A stretch of 64,000 nucleotides of DNA from an uncultured Bacteroidales bacterium (GTDB taxonomy: Bacteria > Bacteroidota > Bacteroidia > Bacteroidales > Paludibacteraceae), in the NCBI GenBank assembly GCA_934728255.1, contig CAKVEC010000007.1, forward strand, positions 1 to 64,000, given 5' to 3'. Made by a program: the position numbers and the translations under genes. Each line of letters starts with the position of its first letter. Position 1 is the stretch's first letter. Shown here one piece after another: positions 15,915 through 23,804 of the stretch. The notes below the pieces were generated by a model, which saw nothing but the letters and a program-made list of their open reading frames with translations, searched no databases and was not told the origin of the DNA.

Positions 15915-16946
15915 CTACATCTCCCACTGCTCGAGGGTGGCGGTGAGTTGGTCGAATGTCTGCGCTTTGCTATGGGAGCGCACCTCGTTGATCTGGGCAT
16001 TGACGGCATAGTCGTAGGTCTCGGCTTCGACATCACGGATGACACCGAGAGCGATGGGCAGGTCGGCGTCGGAAGGCGTGTTGCCCACCTCCATATACTG
16101 CTGCTGCCCCATCAGTGCCAGCATACGATGGAGCGTCGGGTCTTGCTCGTGCGCATCGTGGACGAGGACACGCGTATCGTCTGCCGGTACGACGATGAGA
16201 CGCGGGATAAGACCCTGCGAACAGTCGAGCGCCAGACCTTTGCCATTATCCTTGCCGAAGAGCATTTTCTCTCCGTGGCGAAGGACGATGGATCGGTCGG
16301 TACGGGTCTCACGGTCGGCAATCCATGAGTGGGTGCCGTTGTTGAAGATAACACAGTTGACCAGACATTCGATCACCGATGCGCCCTTGTGCCGGTTCGC
16401 CTGCACCATACAATCGACGGTGGTAGGCATATCGACATCCAGCGTGCGGGCAAAGAACGTACCGCGAGCACCGAAGACGAGTTCGGCGGGGACGAAGGGG
16501 CGCTCGACCGTGCCGAAGGGACTGGACTTAGAGACAAACCCTTTGGGCGAAGTAGGCGAATACTGCCCTTTGGTAAGCCCGTAGATACGGTTGTTGAAAA
16601 GGCATATATTCAGATCCACATTGCGGCGGATCTCATGAATGAAATGGTTGCCGCCGATAGCGAGACAGTCGCCGTCGCCCGTCATCTGCCAGACGGTCAG
16701 TTCGGGGTGAGAGGTCTTGACACCCGTAGCGACTGCGCCGCCACGCCCGTGAATGGTATTGAAACCATACGTATTTAGGTAGTGCGGCATACGGCTTGAG
16801 CAGCCGATACCCGAGATGACCACGGTGTCGTAGGTAGGGACACCTATTTGCGCCATAGCCTTTTGGAGGGCGGCACAGATAGCATGGTCTCCGCAGCCCG
16901 GGCAGAAACGTACATATTGGTCGGATTTGAATTGAGAAGCGTCCAT
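15915..16946 (-). CDS. korB: 2-oxoacid:ferredoxin oxidoreductase beta subunit
   Basis: A 343-residue beta subunit that holds thiamine diphosphate. FCPGCGDHAICAALQKA is the N-terminal signature, GIGCSSRMP the cofactor region, and MTGDGDCLAIGGNH the GDG-type ThDP/Mg motif. With KorA it oxidises a 2-oxoacid (2-oxoglutarate by best resemblance) to its acyl-CoA while reducing ferredoxin. The start codon overlaps the korA stop by one base, so the subunits are translationally coupled. No third (delta, ferredoxin-like) subunit gene is adjacent. Confidence 0.92.
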   Translation of the reverse strand: MDASQFKSDQYVRFCPGCGDHAICAALQKAMAQIGVPTYDTVVISGIGCSSRMPHYLNTYGFNTIHGRGGAVATGVKTSHPELTVWQMTGDGDCLAIGGNHFIHEIRRNVDLNICLFNNRIYGLTKGQYSPTSPKGFVSKSSPFGTVERPFVPAELVFGARGTFFARTLDVDMPTTVDCMVQANRHKGASVIECLVNCVIFNNGTHSWIADRETRTDRSIVLRHGEKMLFGKDNGKGLALDCSQGLIPRLIVVPADDTRVLVHDAHEQDPTLHRMLALMGQQQYMEVGNTPSDADLPIALGVIRDVEAETYDYAVNAQINEVRSHSKAQTFDQLTATLEQWEM

Positions 16947-18811
16947 TAGTGCAGATTTTTTACGTGTTCAACAATACGTTCAACCGCAAAGGGTTGTCCC
17001 ATTATCTCGTTGTATTGCAAGAGGTTCACACCGGGTATATGCGAGCGCAGGAGCGAGGCAAACTGCCCACTGTTGAGTTCGCATACCACCACTTTCTTGT
17101 ATGCATGCAAGACCTCTGCAGTGTTGAGCGGCAGAGGGTTGATATAGTTGAAATGGGCGAGGGCGCAATTGAGTTCGCGTGCGGCTACACGGAGATGCCC
17201 CTCTGTGCTTCCCCATCCGACCAGCAGGGTATCGCTCTGCGTGTTGCCCTGCACCTGAAGAAGCGGGATACGCTGTGCCACCTGATCCACTTTGGCTTGA
17301 CGGGTACGCACCATAATCTCGTGGTTCTCGGGGTTAGTGGAGATAGTGCCACGCTCGGCATCACGCTCCAGACCGATATTGCGGTGCTCGTAGCCCTCCA
17401 TACCGGGGTACGCCCAGTAGCGTACATTGCGCTCATCGCGAAGAGCGGGGTTGTACTTGCCTTTCAGGCAGGCAGGTACCGACTGCGGGTTAATCTCGGG
17501 CAGGTCTGCCAGACGGGGTATGCGCCAGAGAGCCGTGCCGTTGGCGAGATAGGTGTCGGTAAGCAGGATGACAGGCGTCATATTCTCCATAGCGATACGG
17601 CATGCCTCGAAAGCAAAATCGAAACAGTTGGCACTGGACGAAGCCGCAATGACCACTGCAGGACACTCGCCATTGCGCCCATAGACGGCTTGGAGCAGGT
17701 CGGTCTGCTCGGTCTTGGTAGGCAGCCCCGTGCTGGGACCACCACGCTGCACATCGATCACCACGAGGGGCAGTTCAGCCATCACCGCCAGACCGACCGC
17801 CTCAGACTTGAGCGAGAGCCCCGGACCGGAAGTGGAAGTACAAGCAAGGTCGCCCGCAAAAGCGGCACCTATGGCAGTGCAGACACCGGCAATCTCGTCC
17901 TCCGCCTGCACGACCATCACGCCCATATCCTTGCGGGCTGCCAGTTCGTGCATAATATCGGTGGCAGGTGTGATAGGATAAGAGCCGAGGAACAGACGTT
18001 TGCCACTGCGTTGTGCCGCAGCAATAAGCCCCCATGCGGTGGCTTTGTTGCCGGCGATAGAGGTGTATGTACCATGCTCGGGCTGCTTGGCATCCGCAGG
18101 TTCAGAGGTATGTATCTGAGAGATAGAGAGTGCGAGGTTCTGCCCATAGTTGAAACCATCCACCAAGACTTTGGTATTCGGCGCAATAAGGGCGGGTTTC
18201 TTTTTGAACTTGCCTTCGAGGAAATGGATAGCCTTGTCGATGGGGCGGTCGAAAAGCCAGCAAACCACACCGAGGGCGAACATATTGCGCGACTTGAGAA
18301 CGGACTTGTTGTCCAGCCCCGAGTCTTTGAGCGATTCTTTGGTGAGCGTAGTCAGATGCACGGGAACGATCTGCACCGTGTCGGGAATACCGAGTTCGAG
18401 GAACGGATTGTCGGTTTTGTAGAGGGCTTTCTCCAGGTCTTTGGCAGTGAAAGCGTCCATATCCACAATCACCACCGCCTGCTTGCCGTACATAGCATCC
18501 GCCTCGTTATAGCGGGCATCGGGGTGATTGAACTTGGAGCCCAACGTGCAGACTTTCAGAGCCGCCGCGTTCATAGCGACGATAACATCCGCTTTGTCCC
18601 CCGGCGTATGAACGCCATAACCGAGATTGACCTGGAAACCCGATACACCGCCGAGTGTACCTTGCGGGGCGCGTATCTCTGCGGGAAAATCTGGGAGCGT
18701 GGAAATCTCGTTACCGAGGATAGCACTCAAAGAGGAAAACATCGTCCCCGTGAGTTGCATTCCGTCGCCCGAGTCGCCGCAGAAGCGCACTACAACATTT
18801 TGTTTTTGCAT
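16946..18811 (-). CDS. korA: 2-oxoacid:ferredoxin oxidoreductase alpha subunit (gamma-alpha fusion)
   Basis: A 621-residue fused subunit. The N-terminal gamma domain (about 1-190) begins VVRFCGDSGDGMQLTG, and the alpha domain follows, with GNKATAWGLIAAAQ, a TSGPGLSLKSEAVGLA segment that contacts the ThDP pyrimidine, and PLVVIDVQRGGPSTGLPTK. This is the 2-oxoglutarate synthase type found in anaerobes. A promoter lies at 18854-18884 on the minus strand. Together with the leftward aminotransferase and CoA-transferase genes it suggests amino-acid fermentation or reductive assimilation. Confidence 0.92.
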   Translation of the reverse strand: MQKQNVVVRFCGDSGDGMQLTGTMFSSLSAILGNEISTLPDFPAEIRAPQGTLGGVSGFQVNLGYGVHTPGDKADVIVAMNAAALKVCTLGSKFNHPDARYNEADAMYGKQAVVIVDMDAFTAKDLEKALYKTDNPFLELGIPDTVQIVPVHLTTLTKESLKDSGLDNKSVLKSRNMFALGVVCWLFDRPIDKAIHFLEGKFKKKPALIAPNTKVLVDGFNYGQNLALSISQIHTSEPADAKQPEHGTYTSIAGNKATAWGLIAAAQRSGKRLFLGSYPITPATDIMHELAARKDMGVMVVQAEDEIAGVCTAIGAAFAGDLACTSTSGPGLSLKSEAVGLAVMAELPLVVIDVQRGGPSTGLPTKTEQTDLLQAVYGRNGECPAVVIAASSSANCFDFAFEACRIAMENMTPVILLTDTYLANGTALWRIPRLADLPEINPQSVPACLKGKYNPALRDERNVRYWAYPGMEGYEHRNIGLERDAERGTISTNPENHEIMVRTRQAKVDQVAQRIPLLQVQGNTQSDTLLVGWGSTEGHLRVAARELNCALAHFNYINPLPLNTAEVLHAYKKVVVCELNSGQFASLLRSHIPGVNLLQYNEIMGQPFAVERIVEHVKNLH

Positions 18812-18853
18812 ATTGTATCTGTTTGTTTAAGGTTTGTGTATCCAAACACAGCG

Positions 18854-18884
18854 CAAAGGTACACAAAATATACAACACACACAA
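18854..18884 (-). promoter_or_regulatory. Promoter of korAB
   Basis: On the minus strand TTG (18882-18884), 20 bp, TACCTTTG (18854-18861), about 43 bases before the korA start. Confidence 0.65.
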
Positions 18885-18920
18885 CACAAAAGGGCGAAAA
18901 AGCGGATTTTTATGCAATAA

Positions 18921-20693
18921 TCAGCGAACTATCAAGTACTTGCTGCCGCCTTTCACGTAAGGGGTGGCAGATTGAGGGTCTGTAACAGGACGCCCTAACA
19001 GATCATAGGCTCTACTCTCAAAAGTGTAGGGCGTATAGTGCAAACTCTCGGGGAGAGAGGGTTGCTGCGAAATATAGGGGGTATGTTCGTAGTGCGATTT
19101 GTCGATAGTGCCGTCGGCAACGCCATTGAGATAGATCTCCAGGTAAGAGTAGCCTGAGTCCGTAAGCGAAGAGGCATCCTCCGGGTCGGCAGGGTCGAGA
19201 CCGATTTGGGTTTCATAGTCATCGGGAAGTCCGTCGGCATCGGTATCGAGTGCGAGTGAATCACCGGCAACGGCATCCAAGAAAGGATAGCCTGTAACGA
19301 CGGAATCACCCATATAAAAACAGTCCTGACGTGAGAAACGGATGTCGTGCTGCGAGTCGATAATACCAAGCCATGCAGGTTTGGTAGAGCCGGAGAACTG
19401 CGGTGCAATAATGCCTGCCGCCTCCCGAAGCATACGGCTATCCTGCTCGTCGTAGCGGGGAAGCGAGGCACCCGCAGACGATGTAACCGCACCATAAGCG
19501 GCATAGGCATCTTCCGCAACGATACCGCTAGTGGCGGTGGGAGCGGAAAGGACATAGCGGTTGTAGTGTGCCTCATCAGCCGTTGCGTCAACGAGGTTGA
19601 AAGCACGGTTAGGGTCATTAGCGATGTAACCGTACATATTATCTTCATTGACCAGTTGCAGCACCGAGTCGCGCCAACAGGGCTTGGTGCCGTTGTAAGG
19701 ATTGGACAGTTCGAAGCGGTTGCCGCTCAAGAACCAGCGACCATAGTCGCCCGCCTTGCTGCCTTGCACAAAATAGCGTTGGGAGAGGTTAGCCGCCTGC
19801 GTGGTAGGACCGCAACGAAAATAGTTGTTGACCATATACACATGGTTGTAGCCCACAGGAGTGCCGTCAGCGAGGTGGTTCTTGGTGGTATCGTTCTCGC
19901 CGCCGTAGAGCGAGTTCTTCTTGCCCCAGTTAAAAATCACATTGTTTACGAACTCATTATCCACTTGTGCATCGTGGTTGTGCTTACCGTGTGCGATGTC
20001 TGCTTCATCACGCACGCCATTGAAACGCGGGATACGGTTGAGGCAGTTGGAGATGAGACAATGGTGCATTGTGGCATGCTCCCCACCCCATTGCATAGCA
20101 TAGGAGCGTGTACCTTTGTGGTGCTTGGAGTTGTAGAGTCCTTCGCCGATGACAGACCATTGGATGGTGGTGGAATCACAGTCGTAAAGCGTGAGACACT
20201 CTTCCATAGACCACGTAAACGAACAATGGTCGATAATGACATTGCGGGTATTCTCCACATCCAAGCAGGGATAGTTGGTATCGGGCATATCACCCGCACG
20301 GAAACGGATATGACGGATTATCACATTCGGTTGGCAGACATACATGTTTGCTCCGGCGATACAGATACCGCCTCCGGGGGCAGTCTGTCCCGCAATCGTG
20401 ATATTCGGGTGAGCGAGTTTGAGTTTGGAGGTAAGATAGATGGTGCCGCACACTTGGAACAGCACAGTGCGCGGGGTATCATCACCCGAACGCAACGCCC
20501 AGCGGAGTGTTCCTTCGACAAGGTCGGTATCGGAACAATCATCAAGACGCGTTACGTAATAGACCTTTCCGCCGCGACCACCGGAGGCATACTTGCCATA
20601 GCCCTCGGCAGTAGGGAAAGCCGGTGTACTCGCAATGCATAATGCGTAGTGCGTAAGGCATAATGCGAGAAGGAGTAAACGATGCTGTTTCAT
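18921..20693 (-). CDS. Secreted PL1-type pectate lyase with T9SS-like tail
   Basis: A 590-residue secreted protein. After a signal peptide (about 1-21) comes AFPTAEGYGKYASGGRGGKVYYVT, here split over the segment typical of Bacteroidota pectate lyases, then a right-handed beta-helix with ITIAGQTAPGGGICI, NVIIRHIRFRAGD and IDHCSFTWSMEECL. Near the end, LDTDADGLPDDYE is a calcium-binding thrombospondin-type motif, and the tail RAYDLLGRPV ... KYLIVR resembles a type IX secretion sorting domain. It would cleave polygalacturonate outside the cell. The signal-peptide codons overlap a heptamer repeat (20634-20668). The BASS transporter gene ends 4 bases upstream. Confidence 0.88.
   Translation of the reverse strand: MKQHRLLLLALCLTHYALCIASTPAFPTAEGYGKYASGGRGGKVYYVTRLDDCSDTDLVEGTLRWALRSGDDTPRTVLFQVCGTIYLTSKLKLAHPNITIAGQTAPGGGICIAGANMYVCQPNVIIRHIRFRAGDMPDTNYPCLDVENTRNVIIDHCSFTWSMEECLTLYDCDSTTIQWSVIGEGLYNSKHHKGTRSYAMQWGGEHATMHHCLISNCLNRIPRFNGVRDEADIAHGKHNHDAQVDNEFVNNVIFNWGKKNSLYGGENDTTKNHLADGTPVGYNHVYMVNNYFRCGPTTQAANLSQRYFVQGSKAGDYGRWFLSGNRFELSNPYNGTKPCWRDSVLQLVNEDNMYGYIANDPNRAFNLVDATADEAHYNRYVLSAPTATSGIVAEDAYAAYGAVTSSAGASLPRYDEQDSRMLREAAGIIAPQFSGSTKPAWLGIIDSQHDIRFSRQDCFYMGDSVVTGYPFLDAVAGDSLALDTDADGLPDDYETQIGLDPADPEDASSLTDSGYSYLEIYLNGVADGTIDKSHYEHTPYISQQPSLPESLHYTPYTFESRAYDLLGRPVTDPQSATPYVKGGSKYLIVR
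20634..20668 (-). repeat. Heptamer repeat encoding a signal peptide core
   Basis: Plus-strand units AATGCAT, AATGCGT, AGTGCGT, AAGGCAT, AATGCGA lie within codons 9-20 of the pectate lyase gene and encode the hydrophobic stretch ALCLTHYALCI. Confidence 0.8.
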
Positions 20694-20697
20694 TGTA

Positions 20698-21723
20698 TTA
20701 ATTATGTTTCTTTTTGCCCGTATAAACCAGTTGCAGACTATTGAATATATTTTGCCAAACGATATATGCGGCAGGTCCTATAGCGGAAAGCGGATTGAGG
20801 TACGCCTGTGCCATCCATACACCGAGAGTGGTATTCTTCTGCCCGAATGCCTGCCCCGCAGTGATACGGCTGACAGAGGGCATATCGTGAGGTGTGGCGT
20901 CCGGGTTGATTTCCTCGTCGTGGCTTTCCTCACCAATAGTGGCAGCGGGGAAACGGAAGCCAATACACTTACCAAGCCAGAACTGAAGCAGGCAAGCGAG
21001 CAGCGACCCGACACAGAGCCAGAGGACAACCTGATAGTCATAGTGCTGCGTAACCAACGTATAAGTTACATCCGCCATCAGGATAATCAATGTACCCGCC
21101 CAAATATAAAACGGCATAGACGACCATGTCCGCGAAAGGTAGAATGTTTTGTCCGAACCCCGGCGGTGTTGGTATGCATTGTAACCGAGACGTAGCAGCC
21201 AAGCAGCGATGAAAGGTCCGAGCAGCAATGGGGCTACACGGCGGAGAATCAGCCACGAGGCTGCCCAGAAGGTCATACCCGCCTCCGCATTCACAACAGG
21301 GAAGAAAGCCGGCACTACGATAGCGGTAGCGATATTACTCAAGAGGGTAAAAGAGGTGAGGTTCTGGATAGAGCCGCCCAATTTCCCCGCAATAATAGGG
21401 GCGGCAGTGGCAGTAGGCATAATAATACAGACCATCAGTCCTTGTGCCAAGACAGCCGCCTGCACGGAATCGGTATGCAAGAGTCGGCACAGATAGATGA
21501 CAGCATAGTATATCCCCACGGAGAGCAAGAGTTGTACGGATAGGACGACCCAATGCCAACGACGAAGGCGCAAATCTAACGGATTCACCTTACAGAAAGT
21601 AAAGAACAGCATAAGGAATATCATTGGCGGCAGCAAGGGCATCAAGTGGCGGAAAAGCGGGTAGCCTATCACCCCAAGCAGCATAGATAGCCAAAGGGCA
21701 TTACGATCAAGAAAGGACTTCAT
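20698..21723 (-). CDS. Bile acid:sodium symporter (BASS)-family transporter
   Basis: A 341-residue protein with about nine hydrophobic helices. The helix pair around LMVCIIMPTATAAPIIAGKLGG (residue about 100-120) and LTSFTLLSNIATAIVVPAFF resembles the crossover helices of BASS transporters, with the substrate site formed by unwound Pro/Thr-rich turns. A hydrophilic loop of about 40 residues with many acidic residues follows helix 8. The substrate is unknown; family members move bile acids, pantothenate or organic anions with sodium. It lies 4 bases upstream of the pectate lyase gene and is probably cotranscribed with it. Confidence 0.75.
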   Translation of the reverse strand: MKSFLDRNALWLSMLLGVIGYPLFRHLMPLLPPMIFLMLFFTFCKVNPLDLRLRRWHWVVLSVQLLLSVGIYYAVIYLCRLLHTDSVQAAVLAQGLMVCIIMPTATAAPIIAGKLGGSIQNLTSFTLLSNIATAIVVPAFFPVVNAEAGMTFWAASWLILRRVAPLLLGPFIAAWLLRLGYNAYQHRRGSDKTFYLSRTWSSMPFYIWAGTLIILMADVTYTLVTQHYDYQVVLWLCVGSLLACLLQFWLGKCIGFRFPAATIGEESHDEEINPDATPHDMPSVSRITAGQAFGQKNTTLGVWMAQAYLNPLSAIGPAAYIVWQNIFNSLQLVYTGKKKHN

Positions 21724-21725
21724 TC

Positions 21726-21760
21726 AATTTGTAAATTTGAAAGTGTGTAAATTTGTAAAT
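21726..21760 (+). repeat. Octamer repeat element, copy 2
   Basis: Thirty-five bases matching 995-1029 at 33 positions. It forms the leader of the leftward BASS-family gene, beginning two bases from its start codon. Confidence 0.8.
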
Positions 21761-21781
21761 ACACAAATGCATCTTGCTTGT

Positions 21782-23170
21782 TTACTTGCTATTTTTGAGC
21801 ATACGCTTGTACAGGCGGTTGAAGCGGGTATGGAATAGGACGGCGGCAAACGTAAGACCGACGATAAAGCCGATCCATATACCGGCAGCCCCCATACCGA
21901 GCGGGAAAGCACAAACATAACCAACCACCAAACCGACAATAATATATGATACAAAGGCAATGACCATAGGCACTTTGACATCGGTGATACCGCGCAGCAT
22001 AGCCGCTCCGACCGCCTGCAGTCCATCGGAATACTGATACAGACCGGCAAAGACAAGCAGTTGCGAGGCAATGGCAATGACCTCTTGGTCCTCGGTGAAC
22101 AGATACGGGATATAGTTTCGCAGCCCGATCATCAGAGTTGCACCGATGGTATTCATCAGAATAACCAGATGAATACTGGCAGTACTTGCCATACGTACGG
22201 CAGGGAGGTCGCCTTTTCCCAACTGATGGGAGACACGTATAGTGGTGCCTGCCCCGATACCGACCGCCAGCATAAAGGTGAGGTTGGATATTTGCGAGGC
22301 AATCTGGTGTGCAGCGACCGCCTCTTTGCTAATCCAGCCTATAGCGACCACAGCCAGTGTGAATGTAACCGTCTCGAAGAAGGTCTGTCCACCGATAGGG
22401 AACCCGATACGGGCGATATGGCATACCTCGCGCCAGGAGGAGAGACGGCGGGAAAAGAGACGGATATACCCACGCCAGTTGCGATGAAGCATAATCGCCA
22501 CAAACAGACAGACGGGCATACCGATACGCGAAACGAGTGTGGCAATACCAGCACCGACCGCCCCCATAGCGGGTGCGCCCCAATGCCCATAGATGAATAC
22601 CCAGTTGAGCAAGACATTGAGGGCATTCATAGTCAGCACAATCACCATAGCCACAATGGTATTGCCCAATCCCTCGAGGAATTGCTTTTGCAAGCAGAAA
22701 AGGAGATAGGGGAACAGGGAGATGACGATAAGGATATAGTATGGGCGTGCCACATCTACCACCTCCGGGTCTTGCCCGAAACGGTCGAGAAACGGAATAC
22801 ACAGAGCCAGCAAGGCGGTGGTAATCAGACTAATGAGCAGTGTGAAATAGAGTCCGTTTTGCAAGAGAGAAGCGATCTTGGCACGTATAGAGCCGCTCCT
22901 ATCGGGGTGCAATGAGAGTTCACCGTCCTGCAAGCCGATAAGCGGGGTAATTCCCATAAGAGCCCCCGAAGCAAAGACCATAATGGTAAAAAAGATGGCG
23001 TTGGAGAAACTGACCGCTGCCAAATCGACGGTAGCATAATGCCCGACCATCATTGTATCGAACAATCCGACCAATGCCCCCCCGATTTGGGTGAACATTA
23101 CCGGGACAGCGACTTTAAGATTACGCTTGTAGTAAGGAAGATACTCCTTGAATTTGTTGATTAACCACAT
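21782..23170 (-). CDS. MATE-family multidrug exporter
   Basis: A 462-residue protein with twelve predicted transmembrane helices in two homologous halves. PVMFTQIGGALVGLFDTMMVGHY (N-half) and GFPIGGQTFFETVTFTLAVVAIGW (C-half), given here only as landmarks at about residues 23-45 and 250-273, are the paired MATE signatures. It would export cationic drugs or metabolites using a sodium or proton gradient. The start is MWLINKFKEYL at 23170; the longer frame adds 23 residues without hydrophobic or conserved features. The divergent gene lies 634 bases away. Confidence 0.9.
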   Translation of the reverse strand: MWLINKFKEYLPYYKRNLKVAVPVMFTQIGGALVGLFDTMMVGHYATVDLAAVSFSNAIFFTIMVFASGALMGITPLIGLQDGELSLHPDRSGSIRAKIASLLQNGLYFTLLISLITTALLALCIPFLDRFGQDPEVVDVARPYYILIVISLFPYLLFCLQKQFLEGLGNTIVAMVIVLTMNALNVLLNWVFIYGHWGAPAMGAVGAGIATLVSRIGMPVCLFVAIMLHRNWRGYIRLFSRRLSSWREVCHIARIGFPIGGQTFFETVTFTLAVVAIGWISKEAVAAHQIASQISNLTFMLAVGIGAGTTIRVSHQLGKGDLPAVRMASTASIHLVILMNTIGATLMIGLRNYIPYLFTEDQEVIAIASQLLVFAGLYQYSDGLQAVGAAMLRGITDVKVPMVIAFVSYIIVGLVVGYVCAFPLGMGAAGIWIGFIVGLTFAAVLFHTRFNRLYKRMLKNSK

Positions 23171-23510
23171 AAAAACAAATGCTATACGCAACGGGGAAAC
23201 CGATAGACGCACCCCATCATTGCACAAGTTGACGACCACTATTCAGGCGGGGTCATTTTCGCACAATGCCATATATACACATCTCTATTAGGTAAGAGGA
23301 ACTATCTCCGTGATATTGAGGCTCAACTCTATGGTAGAGGAAGTCGGCACCAAGCGAACTACACAACAAATTCTATGCCAAGCGAATACCGGGATAGTGG
23401 AAAAAGACGGTAGCGGCCAGGAGGGGTGTGTACTGCACATATAATGGCATTGTACGCCACCGAGCGCCGAGACGGCTTATTCTATCGGAATTAACGGCTG
23501 AATAACCTAT

Positions 23511-23554
23511 GAATCACCCAAGAATCACCCAAGAATCACCTAAGAATCACCTAA
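23511..23554 (+). repeat. Four tandem 11-mers with AATCAC core
   Basis: GAATCACCCAA twice followed by GAATCACCTAA twice, with no spacing. The reverse complement contains GGTGATTC, the core shared with arrays at 1463, 32724 and 36855. Confidence 0.9.
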
Positions 23555-23703
23555 GTTTAACCTATGCTTGTCGGCACGAAATCAAAGAGAAATCAAGGAT
23601 ATATCAAAGGGATATATAGGCAAGCCCATACTCCAAGAGGTCAGTAGGGTAAGAACAGGATCGCCCGAGAAAGCGGTATGGCTGAAAGAAAAGGGTGCAA
23701 AAT

Positions 23704-23734
23704 TTGCATATTCAGCGGAAAAAGGCTATCTTTG
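23704..23734 (+). promoter_or_regulatory. Promoter of the 7TM-HD gene
   Basis: TTG (23704-23706), 20 bp, TATCTTTG (23727-23734), about 70 bases before the start codon. Confidence 0.65.
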
Positions 23735-23804
23735 CAGGCAAAACAGGCAAGTGCCGTTTTATACAGGCAGATGCCATTTGTGATAAGAAAACTCTATTTG
23801 CCCT

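Larger units (their letters stand above)
23171..23804. other. 634-base gene-free region with an 11-bp array
   Basis: No coding frame here has family resemblance. The part 23171-23500 shows nothing I recognise. Four exact-length 11-mers (GAATCACCCAA twice, GAATCACCTAA twice) lie at 23511-23554. A promoter for the HD-domain gene follows at 23704-23734. An uncharacterised small RNA is possible but unsupported. Confidence 0.6.

Noticed and set aside
16949..18985. 678-codon open frame on the plus strand opposite korA
   Set aside because: It is the exact antisense of a well-conserved gene, has no family resemblance, and is open only because of the codon usage of korA.
23568..23783. 71-codon frame upstream of the 7TM-HD gene
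   Set aside because: It overlaps the 7TM-HD promoter and has no family resemblance.
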